64,000 bases of DNA from Microbotryum silenes-acaulis (Eukaryota > Basidiomycota > Microbotryomycetes > Microbotryales > Microbotryaceae), in assembly GCA_003665825.1 (NCBI GenBank), contig QPFY01000009.1:1240001-1304000 (forward strand). Reading direction: 5' to 3'. How positions within the stretch are numbered: the stretch's first letter is position 1; every line of letters starts with the position of its first letter. Below are positions 1 through 11,566 of this stretch, one piece after another. The notes under the pieces are model-generated. The model saw nothing but the letters and a program-made list of their open reading frames with translations. It made no database searches and was not told the origin of the DNA. A program made the position numbers and the translations under genes.

Positions 1-173
1 AGAACGACCCTCATGCTGGCCATGGCGGCGGGGATGACTTCGGGTTTGGCGGCGGCGTCGATCTTTCGGATCTATTCGGTGCTGCGGGTGGCTTTGGTGG
101 AGGAGGTGGAGGAGGTGGCTTTGGTGGGGGTGGACGGCGACAGTACCATTCTCATCAGCAGTACGGGTTCTAG
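1..173 (+). CDS. C-terminal end of a DnaJ-like co-chaperone (partial)
   Basis: An open frame enters from the left edge (first full codon at 3) and stops at 171-173. The visible 56 residues begin NDPHAGHGGG, continue with a Gly/Phe-rich stretch containing VDLSDLFG, a poly-Gly run, and end HSHQQYGF. Tails of this kind close fungal DnaJ/TPR co-chaperones of the DNAJC7/DNAJC3 type, which stimulate Hsp70. The J domain and TPRs would lie outside the window, so the assignment rests on composition and ending only. Another Gly-rich protein is possible. Confidence 0.4.
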   Translation, partial: NDPHAGHGGGDDFGFGGGVDLSDLFGAAGGFGGGGGGGGFGGGGRRQYHSHQQYGF

Positions 174-497
174 GCAAGCGTGTACGAGCGATAGAAGCCG
201 ACAGTCTGGTCGCAGGTCATGCAATGTATTTCTTCCTTTGGACACAGTCTACCGCCAGTCTCTTCGTTGTCATGAATGATACGTTACTTCTCAGTGATCC
301 CAAGAAATGCTGAGAAGTCCGGGAAAACAAAAGGGGGGTCGCACGAGGAGTCGCACTCTAGAAAACTCTGTGTTCACCATTCTGAACAGGCAGCCGAGTA
401 GCTCACACGGGAATTGGTCGACACAGCATTGCAACATCTATAAAGTTTCGACTTCTACCATTGATTAACCTACCCAAAACAAGCCTCTTTATCCACT
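174..497. other. Intergenic, between convergent genes
   Basis: This holds the 3' flanks of the DnaJ-like gene and the siderophore transporter, which converge. I see no coding pattern, RNA gene or repeat. Confidence 0.6.
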
Positions 498-2818
498 TCA
501 ATTCTTGACGACCTTCGCATCACTCGCAACTACACCTGGCGCGCCGGCCTTGTGGCCGGGCGTGCGATCCGAGATGTAGTTCCCATTCTCGTCCCTCTCA
601 ATCGAGCTGGAGTCGGTCAATCTGACGTTCTCGAGGAAGAGGGCGGCAATTAAACCCAGTGCGGCGATACATGTTCCGGCGATGACGATGATGCGTTGAG
701 TTTCATCGTGCGCTCGAGCGACGGCGAGACGCTCGGACGTGCCGGGCGGGAAACGAGCGATGAAACCGATCGGGTTCTGGTATGCCGAGGTGACGAGGCT
801 TTGGTCCGGCATGTATTGCGCGAGCTTTTCGGGGACAAGGTTCGTCCAAATACCTGAAAGGAAGATAGAACGTGGGAGGAACGGTTCAGTGTACTGTTTT
901 ATTTCACGTCGGGAAGCTCATTTGACTGCGGAGTGGGGGGACCCGGGAAGAGCTTACCACCACCGATTGCGGATCCGATACCACTCGAGAGGTAGTAGAT
1001 GGTCAGGTACCCAGCTGTGATTGCAGCGATGTGTTCGTGTCTTGAAACGGTCTGGATCGCAGCTTGGACGGGGAAGCCAATGCATCCGACACCGAAACCG
1101 CGAACGATTTGGACCATCGCGAGGTCGGCCTGCGAGTTCGTCGATTGGCGGTAACGGATCATGAGGCCGAAGGAGAGAACCTCGATCGCGAATCCGAGGA
1201 GAATTATAGGCTTTAGGTAACGGATGTAACGCGCTGCGACACCCGCCACTGCGGCGGTGAGCGTGCCCGTGAAGGATGCGAGGTTGACGATGCGAGTCGC
1301 CGAGGTATTGGACTGGTTCGCGGCGACGCGGAGGAAAGTGAAAAAGTAGGAACCGATCGCACCTCCTGCAGCGGGATGGACGACGGCGATGATCAAAGCG
1401 ACGATGACAGTGCGGTTCGTCATCAACGAGAAGGGGATCAAAGGGTGACGAGCGCCGTAAGCCTCCCAAAGAACGAAGGCGATGACGCAAAGACCACCAA
1501 CGGTTAGAAGCGCGATGCAGTGCGGGTCCGACCACTTAGAGCCTCGGCCGTTCGCAATCGTGATGGTGACGAGCACCATACCCGCACCGGCGACGAGGAA
1601 GAGAAGACCAACGAGATCGAGCGACCAGAAGACGGCGACCGTCTTGGTCCACAAAGTCTTGTTGTCCGAGATGGTCGGGCCGTTGACGATCGTCGAAGCG
1701 ACGTCCTCCTCGTCGTCCTGGAGCGACTTTTCGGACTTGGTCGGGGTGCCATCGATATGCTTCTTGTGAGGACGCATACCGTAGGTCAGTGTAAGGATAA
1801 TTGGCGTCGCCATCGCTGGTACGAGAATGCAGAACATCCCGAGACCCCATCGCCAGGTCGTCGTCTCGAGCACGGACGCCGTGATGTTACCAGAGACCCA
1901 GACGTTGATCGTCCCGGGAATCGAGGGGAAGATGGACCAGAACAGACGGTTTCGCGTCGACGAGATTTCGGAGATGATGATATTTTGGAGGAGGAAGAGA
2001 CCTGTGATTCCGAGGACGTAAATGGAGTTGCCGACGGCGTACGTGTAGATGCTATTGGCACTTGCAGCGACGGCGTAACCTGCTCAGGTTAGCGAGAAAA
2101 TTCATCAGGATCTCGATTACGGCAATGAAACGACAAATATACCTCGACTGACCAACGGCGTAAAGAACAACACACATCACATAGGCTTCGACACGACCGG
2201 CGACATCGGAGATCTTAGCGATCGGCGGCTGCGACACGGCCTGGAAGACGGACTTGAGCGTTCGGATCGTCGCGAGCGTCGAGTGGGCCTTGAACGACAT
2301 CGATGTTGCTGTGGTGAGGTAGGTTCCGGAGGTGCTGACGGGGAGTACAGGAGCAAAGATCAGATAACGAGTTTTAACCATACGAGTAGAAAAAGCCAAT
2401 GGACTCACTATTGATCTGTCACATTAATATCAAACAACCGAGCGTATGGCGCAAATCGAACGAGAAAGATCGGACTTGTTAGTCCTCCTCGTTCCCTCGA
2501 GCGCCTGACGGCCTCCGATAAAAGAGCTTCCTTCGCTCGACACTCACCCAAACTCATGACGAAAGCCAACAACGCGAAACCACCGTACAGCAACGACAGA
2601 TACTTGAAGTTCAAGCGACGTTGCAGAGCTTGCATCTTGCGCACCCCTCGCGAGATGGAAGGGACGATCACGGTCATGTTTTCGACGCCGGCGCTCGTGT
2701 CGAGGTCGCCACCCGCGCCGGCGCTGGGTCCGACGCCGTAAGCGACCGAGCTGGAGCGCTTGCCCTCGTGCGACGAGGAACGCGAGTCGTGGAGCGTCGT
2801 CAAAGTCGGACTCGGCAT
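498..2818 (-). CDS. Siderophore-iron transporter, major facilitator superfamily (SIT/ARN type)
   Basis: Five exons: 2818-2548, 2415-2409, 2334-2153, 2079-958, 853-498; 645 residues. After a polar Ser-rich N-terminus, the first membrane region runs into LDQYTSGTYL, matching the conserved segment of fungal siderophore transporters. The family signature GIWTNLVPEKLAQYMP starts the last exon, and DETQRIIVIAGTCIAALGLI precedes a cytosolic tail. Length and about 14 hydrophobic segments fit the DHA-type SIT family, which imports ferric siderophores through the plasma or vesicle membrane. Exon 2 is only 7 nt yet supplies the Asp-Gln-Tyr of the conserved motif. The start at 2818 is the first ATG of the frame. 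The upstream region has an iron-responsive GATA-type site. Substrate cannot be told from sequence. Confidence 0.88.
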
Positions 2819-3761
2819 GATGATCAACTAGAGAAATGTTTTTTTCCTTTTGAGGTGGGGATTCGAGGAGAAAGAAGGAGAGAAGGCCTGAACCGACGGC
2901 TTGCGAGGAAAAAAACGGCATGCTCTCGGGTGCCACATGTGGGGTGCGGTGATTATGCGGCACGAGCGCTCAGAGATCTTGATCAGACTATCCTCGCGCG
3001 CGACAACGATGGCCGGAGCTGCTGCGAGGTGGTGAGATCAGATAAAAAATATCTGGAAAGAGCTGATTGTGCGAACCAGTCCTGATCAAGGGTCTCTCTG
3101 CGACGAGACAAGGTTTCGGGAACGACGTCAGACTTTGGGTGAGGTGTGCGCGGCAAGGTCGGAAAGCAAGCTCTTGGCATCCGGGCTCGGCGAGCCGCTA
3201 GCGAAGCAATTGGTGAATGGAAAAAAACGAGCCTTTCGTCGTCGCCCTACAACACCCAGTTGTAGCTCGCGAAGAAGGTAGGAGGATTCATTACACCGAC
3301 CATAAACACACCCTACCGTCTTCACCACCCGTAGCAACAGTTCCCGTCTGTGCAGAAGCATGAAAAATTCCAAAAAAAGAACGGAAGGTCAGCCGCCGAG
3401 GTCGTGGTGCGCGAAGGCTAGCCAAGCTGGGGTTAGGCTCGGCGCGCTGTTTCGGCTGTGCTCGTGCTGTGCTCGGCGGAGGGAGCTTGGCAATCCGAAA
3501 TAGCGATTCGTGGGGCAGTTAAAAATGAAGATGTACACTGACCTGGGTATTCATAGTCGCGCATCGGACGATGTCGGCATGCCCCTTGCCCCCAAGTGTT
3601 CGACCACCAACGCCGGGCAGATTTTGCTCGAGGATCCACCGCCTTGGGTCCGACAGATTCAACAAAGCTGCGTCACCTCTAAGCAAAAAAAAAGTTTCGA
3701 ACGAAGACTTTTGAGTGGGATGACGACTTTCAGTTAGCTTTTTGCCTTCCCTGCCTTTTGC
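2819..3761. other. Intergenic: promoter of the siderophore transporter
   Basis: Between the transporter start and the 3' end of the WD40 gene, both on the minus strand. It holds the GATA-type site above. I see no convincing gene. Confidence 0.55.
3036..3045 (+). promoter_or_regulatory. Putative iron-responsive GATA-factor site
   Basis: GATCAGATAA matches the RATCWGATAA consensus known for fungal iron repressors of the SreA/Sre1/Urbs1 family. It lies about 220 bp upstream of the siderophore transporter ATG. A second GATA core on the other strand (TATCTG) follows within 12 bp. Function is inferred from motif and position. Confidence 0.5.
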
Positions 3762-4951
3762 TCACTTTTGCGTGCCAACGAAAATAGCTACGCCGCCCAA
3801 GTGGGGGCAATAAGTTGCAGAGATGAGGTAGTCCGATCGCCATGGTTGTAACGCGACCTCCCGAATGTCTCCAAGATCCTTGATCAGGGATTGCTGAAAG
3901 AGACAAAAAGGATCCCCGGTTGTCAGCTTCGAACATGTAGAGGCACACGCGGGCAAGTGAAGGCGACTCACATCTTCGACGTCCCACAATTGCATCGTCT
4001 CGATCGTCGTCGTTGCCCACACCCCCTTCCATTCCCCCGAAGCGACCTCCTCCCCATGCCCAATCCTCGCCATCCACCCCGCATCAATCAAAGACGTCCC
4101 GACTTGACTCGTACTGAGAACCGAGTCGTCCTCGTCTTGTATCCGCACGTCGTAGGTGTTGAGGAGGCCGTCGACGGACGCGGAGAGGAGGACGTGCGGG
4201 AGCGAGGGGGAGGGGTGGAATTTGAGGGAGGTGATATCATCCGAGTGGGCTTCCGTATAGGTGTGTTGTAGCTTTAGGGTGGCGAGGTTCCTGGATGAGA
4301 TAGCAGTTGAGGGGACACGATTGGGGTGAGCGCCGAGGTTGAAGAATGGGTCGAGGTTTTCGCATTGGCGTCTAGGAGAACGTACCACAGATCGATTGTC
4401 GTTTCGTAATGGTGCAGCTCACCGCCGACTGCGAGACAAGAGAGATCACTACTCTGACTCGCGCATAAGAGTCCGGCTCCACTACTACCTGCACGTGATC
4501 AAAGAAACCCCTATCAGCCGACGATCCTCCTTCTGCGCGCTTCGCAACCCTCCGTGATTTGCTATCACTCACTTCTTAGTTTAAAAACCTCCTTGGATAA
4601 ATCGTTGGTATCCCAGCCCGTGACAGTCCCATCTCTCGCCGTTATGAATACGGCCGTACTCCCCTCCCCAGCTCCACGGGTCATCGACGTGATCCCCCTT
4701 TGCGACGACGTCAACACCCGTAGTGGCTGTAGCTCGGCGGAGAAGTGTTGGATCGTGTCGTCAGAGGAGGCGAAGAGGTAGCCTCCGCCTGATGAGGTCG
4801 GGAGGGGTACGACATGGAGGACGTAGGGTGCGGGGTCGGAGGTGGAGAAGGGTGCTTGGGCCACGAGACGGAGTGAGGAGGATGGCGCGGAGCTCGACGG
4901 AAGGAGAAGGGGTGGGGACTCTTGCCGGATCCGGGTCGGAAGACTGGCCAT
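3762..4951 (-). CDS. WD40-repeat protein, WDR89-like
   Basis: Exons 4951-4573, 4488-4386, 4290-3972, 3893-3762 give 310 residues. WD-type blades are recognisable: YLFASSDDTIQHF near residue 60, a blade ending TTIDLWNLATLK across the second intron, ITSLKFHP with LLSASVDGLLNTYDVR, and IETMQLWDVED. The small size, a single beta-propeller and repeat spacing resemble WDR89. Such proteins are scaffolds without enzymatic residues. Splice sites are consensus and the joined frame is open. The family name is tentative; the WD40 fold is well supported. Confidence 0.65.
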
Positions 4952-5371
4952 GTTGCACGATCAAACGATGTTCAGGTTTGCTGGAATAGGGCAGATGAGG
5001 CGGCAGAAGCCAGAGCGGGAAGCAAGTGGAGCTCGACTTCGACTCCAGGCGCGGCTGCGAAACCCGGTAATGACGGTGATCGTTGGCCCCCAAGTTCTGA
5101 TTGGCCGCTTCAAGCTCGAATTAGGGACCAAAAATACACACATCGTCCGCTGTTGGAGTCATCACATCAAGATGATTTCAAAAGGCGAGTTCCACTACCA
5201 ATCCAAAGCTGAATTTCCAAAAAAAATGGGTGGCAGAATAGGGGCTAAAGAACGAGAAACGTCCGAACGTCCTTACCAAAATGAGGAACGACGTCCTTGG
5301 ATTCCCATGCATTATACTACACCTTTCCTCAACTCCCTTCTCCACTCTCATAGCCCACCGCTACCTCCTTC
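4952..5371. other. Intergenic: promoter side of the WD40 gene, 3' side of the TLDc gene
   Basis: About 420 bp. I see no additional gene or repeat; pyrimidine-rich stretches occur around 5310-5460, overlapping the TLDc gene end. Confidence 0.45.
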
Positions 5372-7303
5372 TTACAAGCCCACCGCCCAACATTCAAACT
5401 GCACGACCTCGAACTTACTCCCCACCTCCCCCGACAGCCCCTCTTCCCCACCAATCGATTCCCACTCCCTCTCATTCGTCAAAGGCTCATTATCAAAACA
5501 CGGACATCTCGTCGTATACCCTTTTTCAAAAAGGCCATCTATCCAAAGTCCGAATTTACCGTCGCCTCCGCCGATGGAGAGGAAAGAGGTTTCGGTCAAG
5601 GCGAGGTAATCGTTACGCCCTGTCCAGCGGAAGGATTGAACCGACGCGCCGAGGCGAAAGTCAGATGAGGAAAAGGGGGTAGCTTTCCATAGGAAACTGG
5701 GGAGATGTTCGAGCGTCGTTAGTGCTCCTTTTCCGGTCGGAGGAAGGGGCCGAGAACACGAGCGGGGGAAAACTGACCAGGTTCCATCGCCGTAATAATG
5801 ATTGCTCTCTTTGAGAGGCTCATTAACGTACGCTCCAAACGTTGAGCCTTGAACGTCCTTGACGACCAAGACGACACCACCATCGACGCCTTTGAGGGCG
5901 ATGCGCATGCGGTCGTACATCGTGCCGATCGAGATGCCGTGTTGGTCGAGCGAATAAATGAGAGTCCAGCGGTGCGAGATGCGTAGCCGTGGTGGAAGGC
6001 TGGGTCGAATCTGAACATGGAACGAGTGTGAGATCGTAGCACATAATTAGTCATCGGAGCACTCCTCGCGTTGAAACCACTCTGCACCTCAACTCACCCC
6101 ATCAGCAATGTCCTCATCCAACGCCCTCTGTACCCCCGGTCTGACCCCCGCCAGCGTGATCGGCTGCACCGCATCCGGTGCCCTCGGATCATACACATGT
6201 TCAGGTTTGGCCGCCGGGATCGTAGGTGGTGATAAAGGCGGTAGGGTGCGCGATCGGGATGTCGTCGTTGAAGTTGTGGGGATGGCGTGCCGAGGTGGAA
6301 GCGATTTGGTTCGGTTCGATTGGGGCAGGCCGTCAAGGTGGGAATCGTGGGATCGTTCTTCGTGAGGTGATCCTGAATGAAAGTCGCCCCAGTCGTCTTC
6401 GATGGCCGAAGAAGAAGGCGAAGAACTGGAACCGGCGCGGGAGGAAGTCGTCCGAGCGAACCTGATCGCAGACGATCCGGCGTTGGACATCTTTCTGACG
6501 AGGTTGAAGGTTCTTTCGAACGAATTCGCATTCGGAGAGGTAGGATGGAAGGTGTCGATTTCGGGTCTTGAGGTCGTAGAGGTGGGTCCGGATCCAAACG
6601 AGACGGGTTCACTGATTATCTGCGCCGAAGTCGACGAGGAGGGGACGAACCCGTTCGAGACGATTGAGGCTGGTTCCGTCATCAGGCCCGAGAGTCTCCG
6701 GGGCGGGGAAAAGGATGATCCCGAAAGCGAGGCACGGCGTACGCATGGTCTTTGAGTCGCCGTCGGTATCGGTAGTGGTCCCTGGGTGTCGTCCCGTTCG
6801 GTGGGGGTGATCGAGGTCGAGAGCGATGTGAAAGGGGCGACGCTGCTCCATGGGTCACGATGCAGGTCGTTCCAGATGTGTTCTTGGCGCTGATTCTGAG
6901 CCTGCACTTGATCTCGCAAGGTGATTCCCACTGGGGCGACTCTTGGAACGCTCTGTGTGGTTACTGACCCCGTCTCACCCGACGCAGGGGATGACGATGA
7001 CGAGGGGAACGAAGTCGGAGAAGGTGTTTGATCAATCTCGAGTGCCGAGAAGAGGTCCAGAGGGTCTTGTCCTTGCTCGACAGGCTGAGAAGGCAAGGTC
7101 GGTGGCTTGGGAAGCCCAGGCACACCTGCGCCGGATGACGAGGTGGAGGCAGCCAACCCGGCGGACGATGACGATGACGATCCTGCCGACGGTGACGGTG
7201 ACGGAGCGGGTTTGGGCGCAAAGATGCGGGGTGAAGCGACGCGCAGTGGCGCATGGAACGGGTCAAAGTCCGACAGATCAATTGCAGGGCGCTGTGCGGC
7301 CAT
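5372..7303 (-). CDS. TLDc-domain protein, OXR1-like
   Basis: Exons 7303-6098, 6010-5778, 5696-5372 encode 587 residues. The first ~400 residues are low-complexity Ser/Pro/Thr-rich with short acidic motifs. The C-terminal TLDc domain follows: LPPRLRISHRWTLIYSLDQH, a GTMYDR segment, VVKDVQGSTFGAYVNEPLK, GDGTCFLWK joined across the last intron, and FGLWIDGLFEKGYTTRCPCF. TLDc proteins of the OXR1 family act in oxidative-stress resistance, and the yeast member promotes V-ATPase disassembly. The ATG at 7303 is the first in frame. The intron inside the domain has an ACTAAC branch point. OXR1 orthology is likely but other fungal TLDc proteins share this layout. Confidence 0.85.
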
Positions 7304-7916
7304 CTTGAGGTGGTCTCGACGTGGTCGTACCGCAGGTGAGAGGGGCAGAGAGCGAAGCGGAGGGGCGAGCGCGGCTGGCCGAGCAAGAGCTTGTGGGGGT
7401 TCCCGAACTCGAACTCGCGCCGGGCGACCGCTAGCAGCTGAAAAAGTCCGAGAGGGGGCCGCCTTCGAGTGGTTCACAAGGAAAGGTGCTGTTTCTCAAC
7501 GCTGATCAAATTCACTGCTCCCAACTTGCTTCACTCATTCTCACTCCTTACCGAGTCCAAGCGCTCCTCTCGGCGCTCGGGGTTACAGCCACGGAAAGGA
7601 GCGAAGCATCGGACTCGGCTCCTTGTATTACTGGTCGTGCGATCGAGCGGTGCACCACGAGCACCATGGGAAGCTGTCAAACTACTCAAAGAGGCTCACC
7701 ATACCTATCGAATCGTTTTGATGCTCTCACACTTCTCGGTGTCCCATCGAGCTATGCTTGTCGGTGATGATGAAAAGAGCGACAAAAAAAAAGGGGGCTA
7801 GAAATTTCAACAAGGTCGCACGAACGTCAAAGCAACTACACCTCCAATCCTTCAAGCAACTGCCAAACCCGGAAAGAATGGAAGCGAAAGAATGTCCACA
7901 CCTCAAACATACACGA
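7304..7916. other. Intergenic: OXR1-like promoter and 3' flank of the NT-C2 gene
   Basis: About 600 bp between two minus-strand genes. No supported gene, repeat or RNA seen. Confidence 0.5.
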
Positions 7917-10900
7917 CTACTTCCAACTCTCGTTCCACACCAACTTGCCCGTGCCCATGCCCGTGCCCGTTGGACCCGCGCCGGTCGAACGAGTACCTTC
8001 CGACTTGTTCTCCCTCTCCTTCCCCTTAGCCTTCTTCGGACTACTCCCAAATCCGAACGCATCCTTTCCAACTTCCTGAACGCGCAACTTCATCGACTTC
8101 AACCCCGCCGGGCCACCGTACAAAGGGTTCGAACTAGGGGCTCGGGCCAAGCGAGCTATTCGAGTCAAACCACGGTTGCCAGAATCGTCGACGTCAAAGT
8201 TCTCGGAGCCTTCGTCTTCGGAGTGAGAGTGCGTCGAGGATGACGCAGAAGAGGAGGAAGTCGTACCGGACGAATAAAGACAATGTCCTTGAGTTGTCGT
8301 AGAGTGGTACGATGACGCGCCCGTTGATGTACCCGAGGGGTTCCTCGTCGGCCCCTTCTTCGACAAAGCTTGACCCGACGTTGCAGCAGCACCTTCAGGT
8401 CGGACTTGACCGCTCGTCATCCTCTCGCTCGACGTCACGACATTCAACTTCGGTCGACCACTGATTGACGAACCCGAAGAATCTTCTTTCTTCGATCGAT
8501 CGAGGTATTTGGGATCTCCGATCGGTCGGGTCGCACTCGTTGCTCCCGCGTGGGCTTTCGGTTCGGCATCCTCTGTCGACTCGTGCTTCGGCTCGTTCTC
8601 TCCAGCATGCCATGGATGCCTCGTCGCACTCGTATCACTGCGCATACTCGATTGTCGGGATGAAGAGGGTCGTAAACTGCCGTTACCTGGGAACGTTCCC
8701 AATAAATCGTCGGAGCGAGTTACAGGTGAAAGTGACTCGGGCGTCCCCGTCATGGGGATCTTACGACTCAGCGGCATGAATCGCCAAGTCTTCTTGTCCC
8801 TCTTGGTTTGCATCGTCGCTTCGCCCGTCGAAGAGACGTCCCCGTTCGTCGAACTTGAGTGTCGCGCTCCATCATTCGTGCCATGGAGTAATTCCTCGGC
8901 GGACCGATTCAGGAAGTTCATCTGCTGATGCAGGCCCGCGCGCTCGTAATGGGGTGTCGTTGGGAAGGGCGACTTCCAGTGATCGGCGGGCGAGAAGATG
9001 ACGTCAATGATCTCGTTCGCTGAACGCTCGCTCTCGTGTCGGATCCCGAGCGATCCGGCGGAAGGGGACATTGATGGCCATTGCGCAGACACCGTCGGCT
9101 GCGCGCGGACATAGAAGGAAACATTGGTCAACAGAAAACACTAGGATCGACAAAACAAGATGCGTGCACTTACTCTCCAGCCCTTTTTGGGGTTCGAGCT
9201 CGTAGCTGGCGACGTTGATGATCGACCACCATGCGTACTGATCGACGTGACCGAATTCGTTCTCGACATCGCCGGCGTTCCCATCATACTCCCGCCATTG
9301 GTGATCGATCGAGCGACGTTCTTGTTGTCCTTGGTCACTGTGAGTTTGTCACCATCTTTACGATCAGCTTCGTCCTGTTTGGGATGGAGCATGGACCACA
9401 CTCACGGGACGTCGTTGATCGACTGAAGGGCGAATTCGTCGAGCTCGCCGCCCCATTCGTGCTTGAAGCGGCGATCTGGCCCGTCTTCAGTGGTGGTCTG
9501 CCAGAGGATCATAACATCAGTACATCGAAGCGGACTTGATGGGTGGCTGATCCCTTTGCATGAACTCACGCGACAAAGGACCTCTCTCCGGCAAGAAACT
9601 CCATCCGCACCGTCACCCTCAACGTTGCGTTCGTCTTGCAATCCCTCAACAAGTACCTCCTTGCCGTAGGCTCCTTCCCTTTGGCCAGCGTAACGAATTG
9701 ACTGAGGTCAAGTACGACCTGACCCGTTTTCACTTCCTTCATCTTGCCCTCTTCGTCGCCGGGCACTTCTTGGCGAACGCGTAGCTTGAGTGAAGAAGGT
9801 TGTAGGATGTGGCGGGGGGTCGCTGCTGTTGTCGTCGAGGGGAGGGAGGAGGAAGATGACGGAGATCGGATCGATTTGAGAGGAATTGCAACAGGGCACG
9901 AGACGAGTCGGTTGAAGGTCGCGGTATGTGCTCGTAGGGGGGCCCAGGTCGTCGATCCCTTCGGTTCGGTGTGATCGACCGAGACGTACGACACGGTCGG
10001 GATCGACGCTCGGCGTCCATGCCCACTTGCGGAAGGTTCATCCTGGTCTTGGTCATCACGATCGTTCCCTCCCGGACTACCGAAACTCTGCTGTGCCGAT
10101 GCTCCCGAGGCGTATCGTTGGAACGTCTGGGCGTAACTTACGACGGGTGTTCGGTTCGGATTCGGGGTTTTGGCATAATCGCCTAGGCCGGGTGTGGTCG
10201 GCGACTTGAGTGTGTCGGATGCGAACGAGTGACCACTCGTACTTCGTGGTAGAGGTGATCTTTCTTTGTACGCAGTTGGGGTGGGTCTGGAGGTGGATGT
10301 CGAGACCGAGGAGTGGGATTCGATTGAAGGAGGAGCGCCACGTTCCGTCGAGGCCGTTCTCGTCTGATGCAATGCGCTCAAAGGATGAAGCATGTTGGAA
10401 GGATGATTGAGTTCACCCCTCGGATTCAACGGTGTCGGAGTCATGGGTGATCGAGCATCGTTGATGTTGGCTGCGGGTGCGAGGCCCGACGAGCTCGTCC
10501 CCGATCCGGATACGGATCCAGCTCCAGCTCCTGCTCCTGCACCAGCTCCAGATGTAGATGTAGATGCAGCTCCAGCACCAGCTCCAGGTTTGGTCGACTG
10601 GGCATGGTGGTGGTAGTCGAATGCGGAACCTATTTTGTCCGATGTAGCGCCCTTGTACTTCCAGTCGACCTTGAAGCGACCCGAGACCAAGGGGACTGCG
10701 GTGTTGGGGGGTATTTGGTCGGAATAGGAGCAGAGACGGTGTTTCCGATCGCACCGGTGCGGTGACGGGTGGAAGATGGCGGAGAGACGTGGCGCGGCGC
10801 GTTTCGGAACGGGGAAGGCAAAATCAACGGCGTGTCAGTTATCGCAGTAAGGCTTTATTGTAGACGACGAGGATGTGATCGTACCTTGGGAGAGTTCATG

Positions 10901-10966
10901 GATGGTCACATGGGCGATAAAGGTGGTGGTGCGACCTAGACCGAGTCGTTCAGCCAGCCGTTCCAT
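7917..10966 (-). CDS. NT-C2 domain protein (EEIG1/EHBP1-type N-terminal C2)
   Basis: Exons 10966-10885, 10695-9570, 9497-9406, 9337-9174, 9098-7917 encode 881 residues. The N-terminus (FIAHVTIHELSQVPLVSGRF, then KVDWKYKG) and the later blocks HTATFNRLVSCPVAIPL, LKLRVRQEV and RRYLLRDCKTNATLRVTVRM form an NT-C2 domain interrupted by a ~250-residue low-complexity insert with Ala-Gly dipeptide repeats. After the domain comes FVAPPLKTGQIA, typical of fungal members, then a long Ser/Thr-rich, probably disordered tail containing NEIIDVIF. NT-C2 domains bind membranes or proteins in EHBP1/EEIG1. The cellular role in fungi is unclear. All exon joins keep frame and use consensus sites. Confidence 0.8.
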
Positions 10967-11566
10967 GCCTGTTCCTCTTAGCGGTGACCGTCGTCGTGTC
11001 GTCACGGGTCCGGGCGGGTGGATTCGCGCGCTGTCGTCACCGAGGCCGAGCTCCCCGAGCGCGCGCCGTCGACCGTTGCAGGCCGAGCGCAGGGTAAAGC
11101 GCAGCGTGCGGATCAACCTCAGATGGTGGTGCACGGATCGTCGTCAGGTTCGAGTGAGGGTAGCATGCGAGGTAGGCTCTGGTAGTGTGGTGTGGGCTGG
11201 GTAATCAGATCGGACGAACGACAAGCGAGCTTCGATTCACAGTCGAGAGCGCGTGGCAGCCTACAAGTTATGCGCGCGCCACAAAAGACATTCGGTAATT
11301 CGGTAAGTGACAATAAGTGACAAATCGGCTTTCTCGCAAACGCGCTGAGCGGCACAGGTCCTCTCCCGCCTGCTCCCGCCAGCTCCTCATCCTGCCCTCT
11401 ACGGTCCGGGTGTCTTACCCCTTCACTGTCCTTCTTGCCCTTTCTTGCCCCACTGCAGACTCCACCGTTTGCACGCCTTCAACAGCACTCGACATTTGGC
11501 AAAATAACCTACGACTCCACGCTCACCCACGCTCCCAAGTCATCTCTCCCGCCACCTTCGTCCTCG
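10967..11566. other. Divergent promoter region between NT-C2 and HNH-like genes
   Basis: Contains copy 1 of a promoter-like repeat (11274-11337) shared with the region upstream of the acireductone dioxygenase gene, and pyrimidine-rich tracts near 11350-11450 as often found before fungal start sites. Confidence 0.5.
11274..11337 (+). repeat. Promoter-like direct repeat, copy 1
   Basis: Shares GCGCGCC, ATTCGGTAATTCGGTAAGT and CGGCTTTCTCGC with copy 2 at 16173-16226. It differs by a few substitutions and an extra 12-bp segment that duplicates AAGTGACAA. The pair brackets the accessory island and sits before two genes. Confidence 0.65.
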
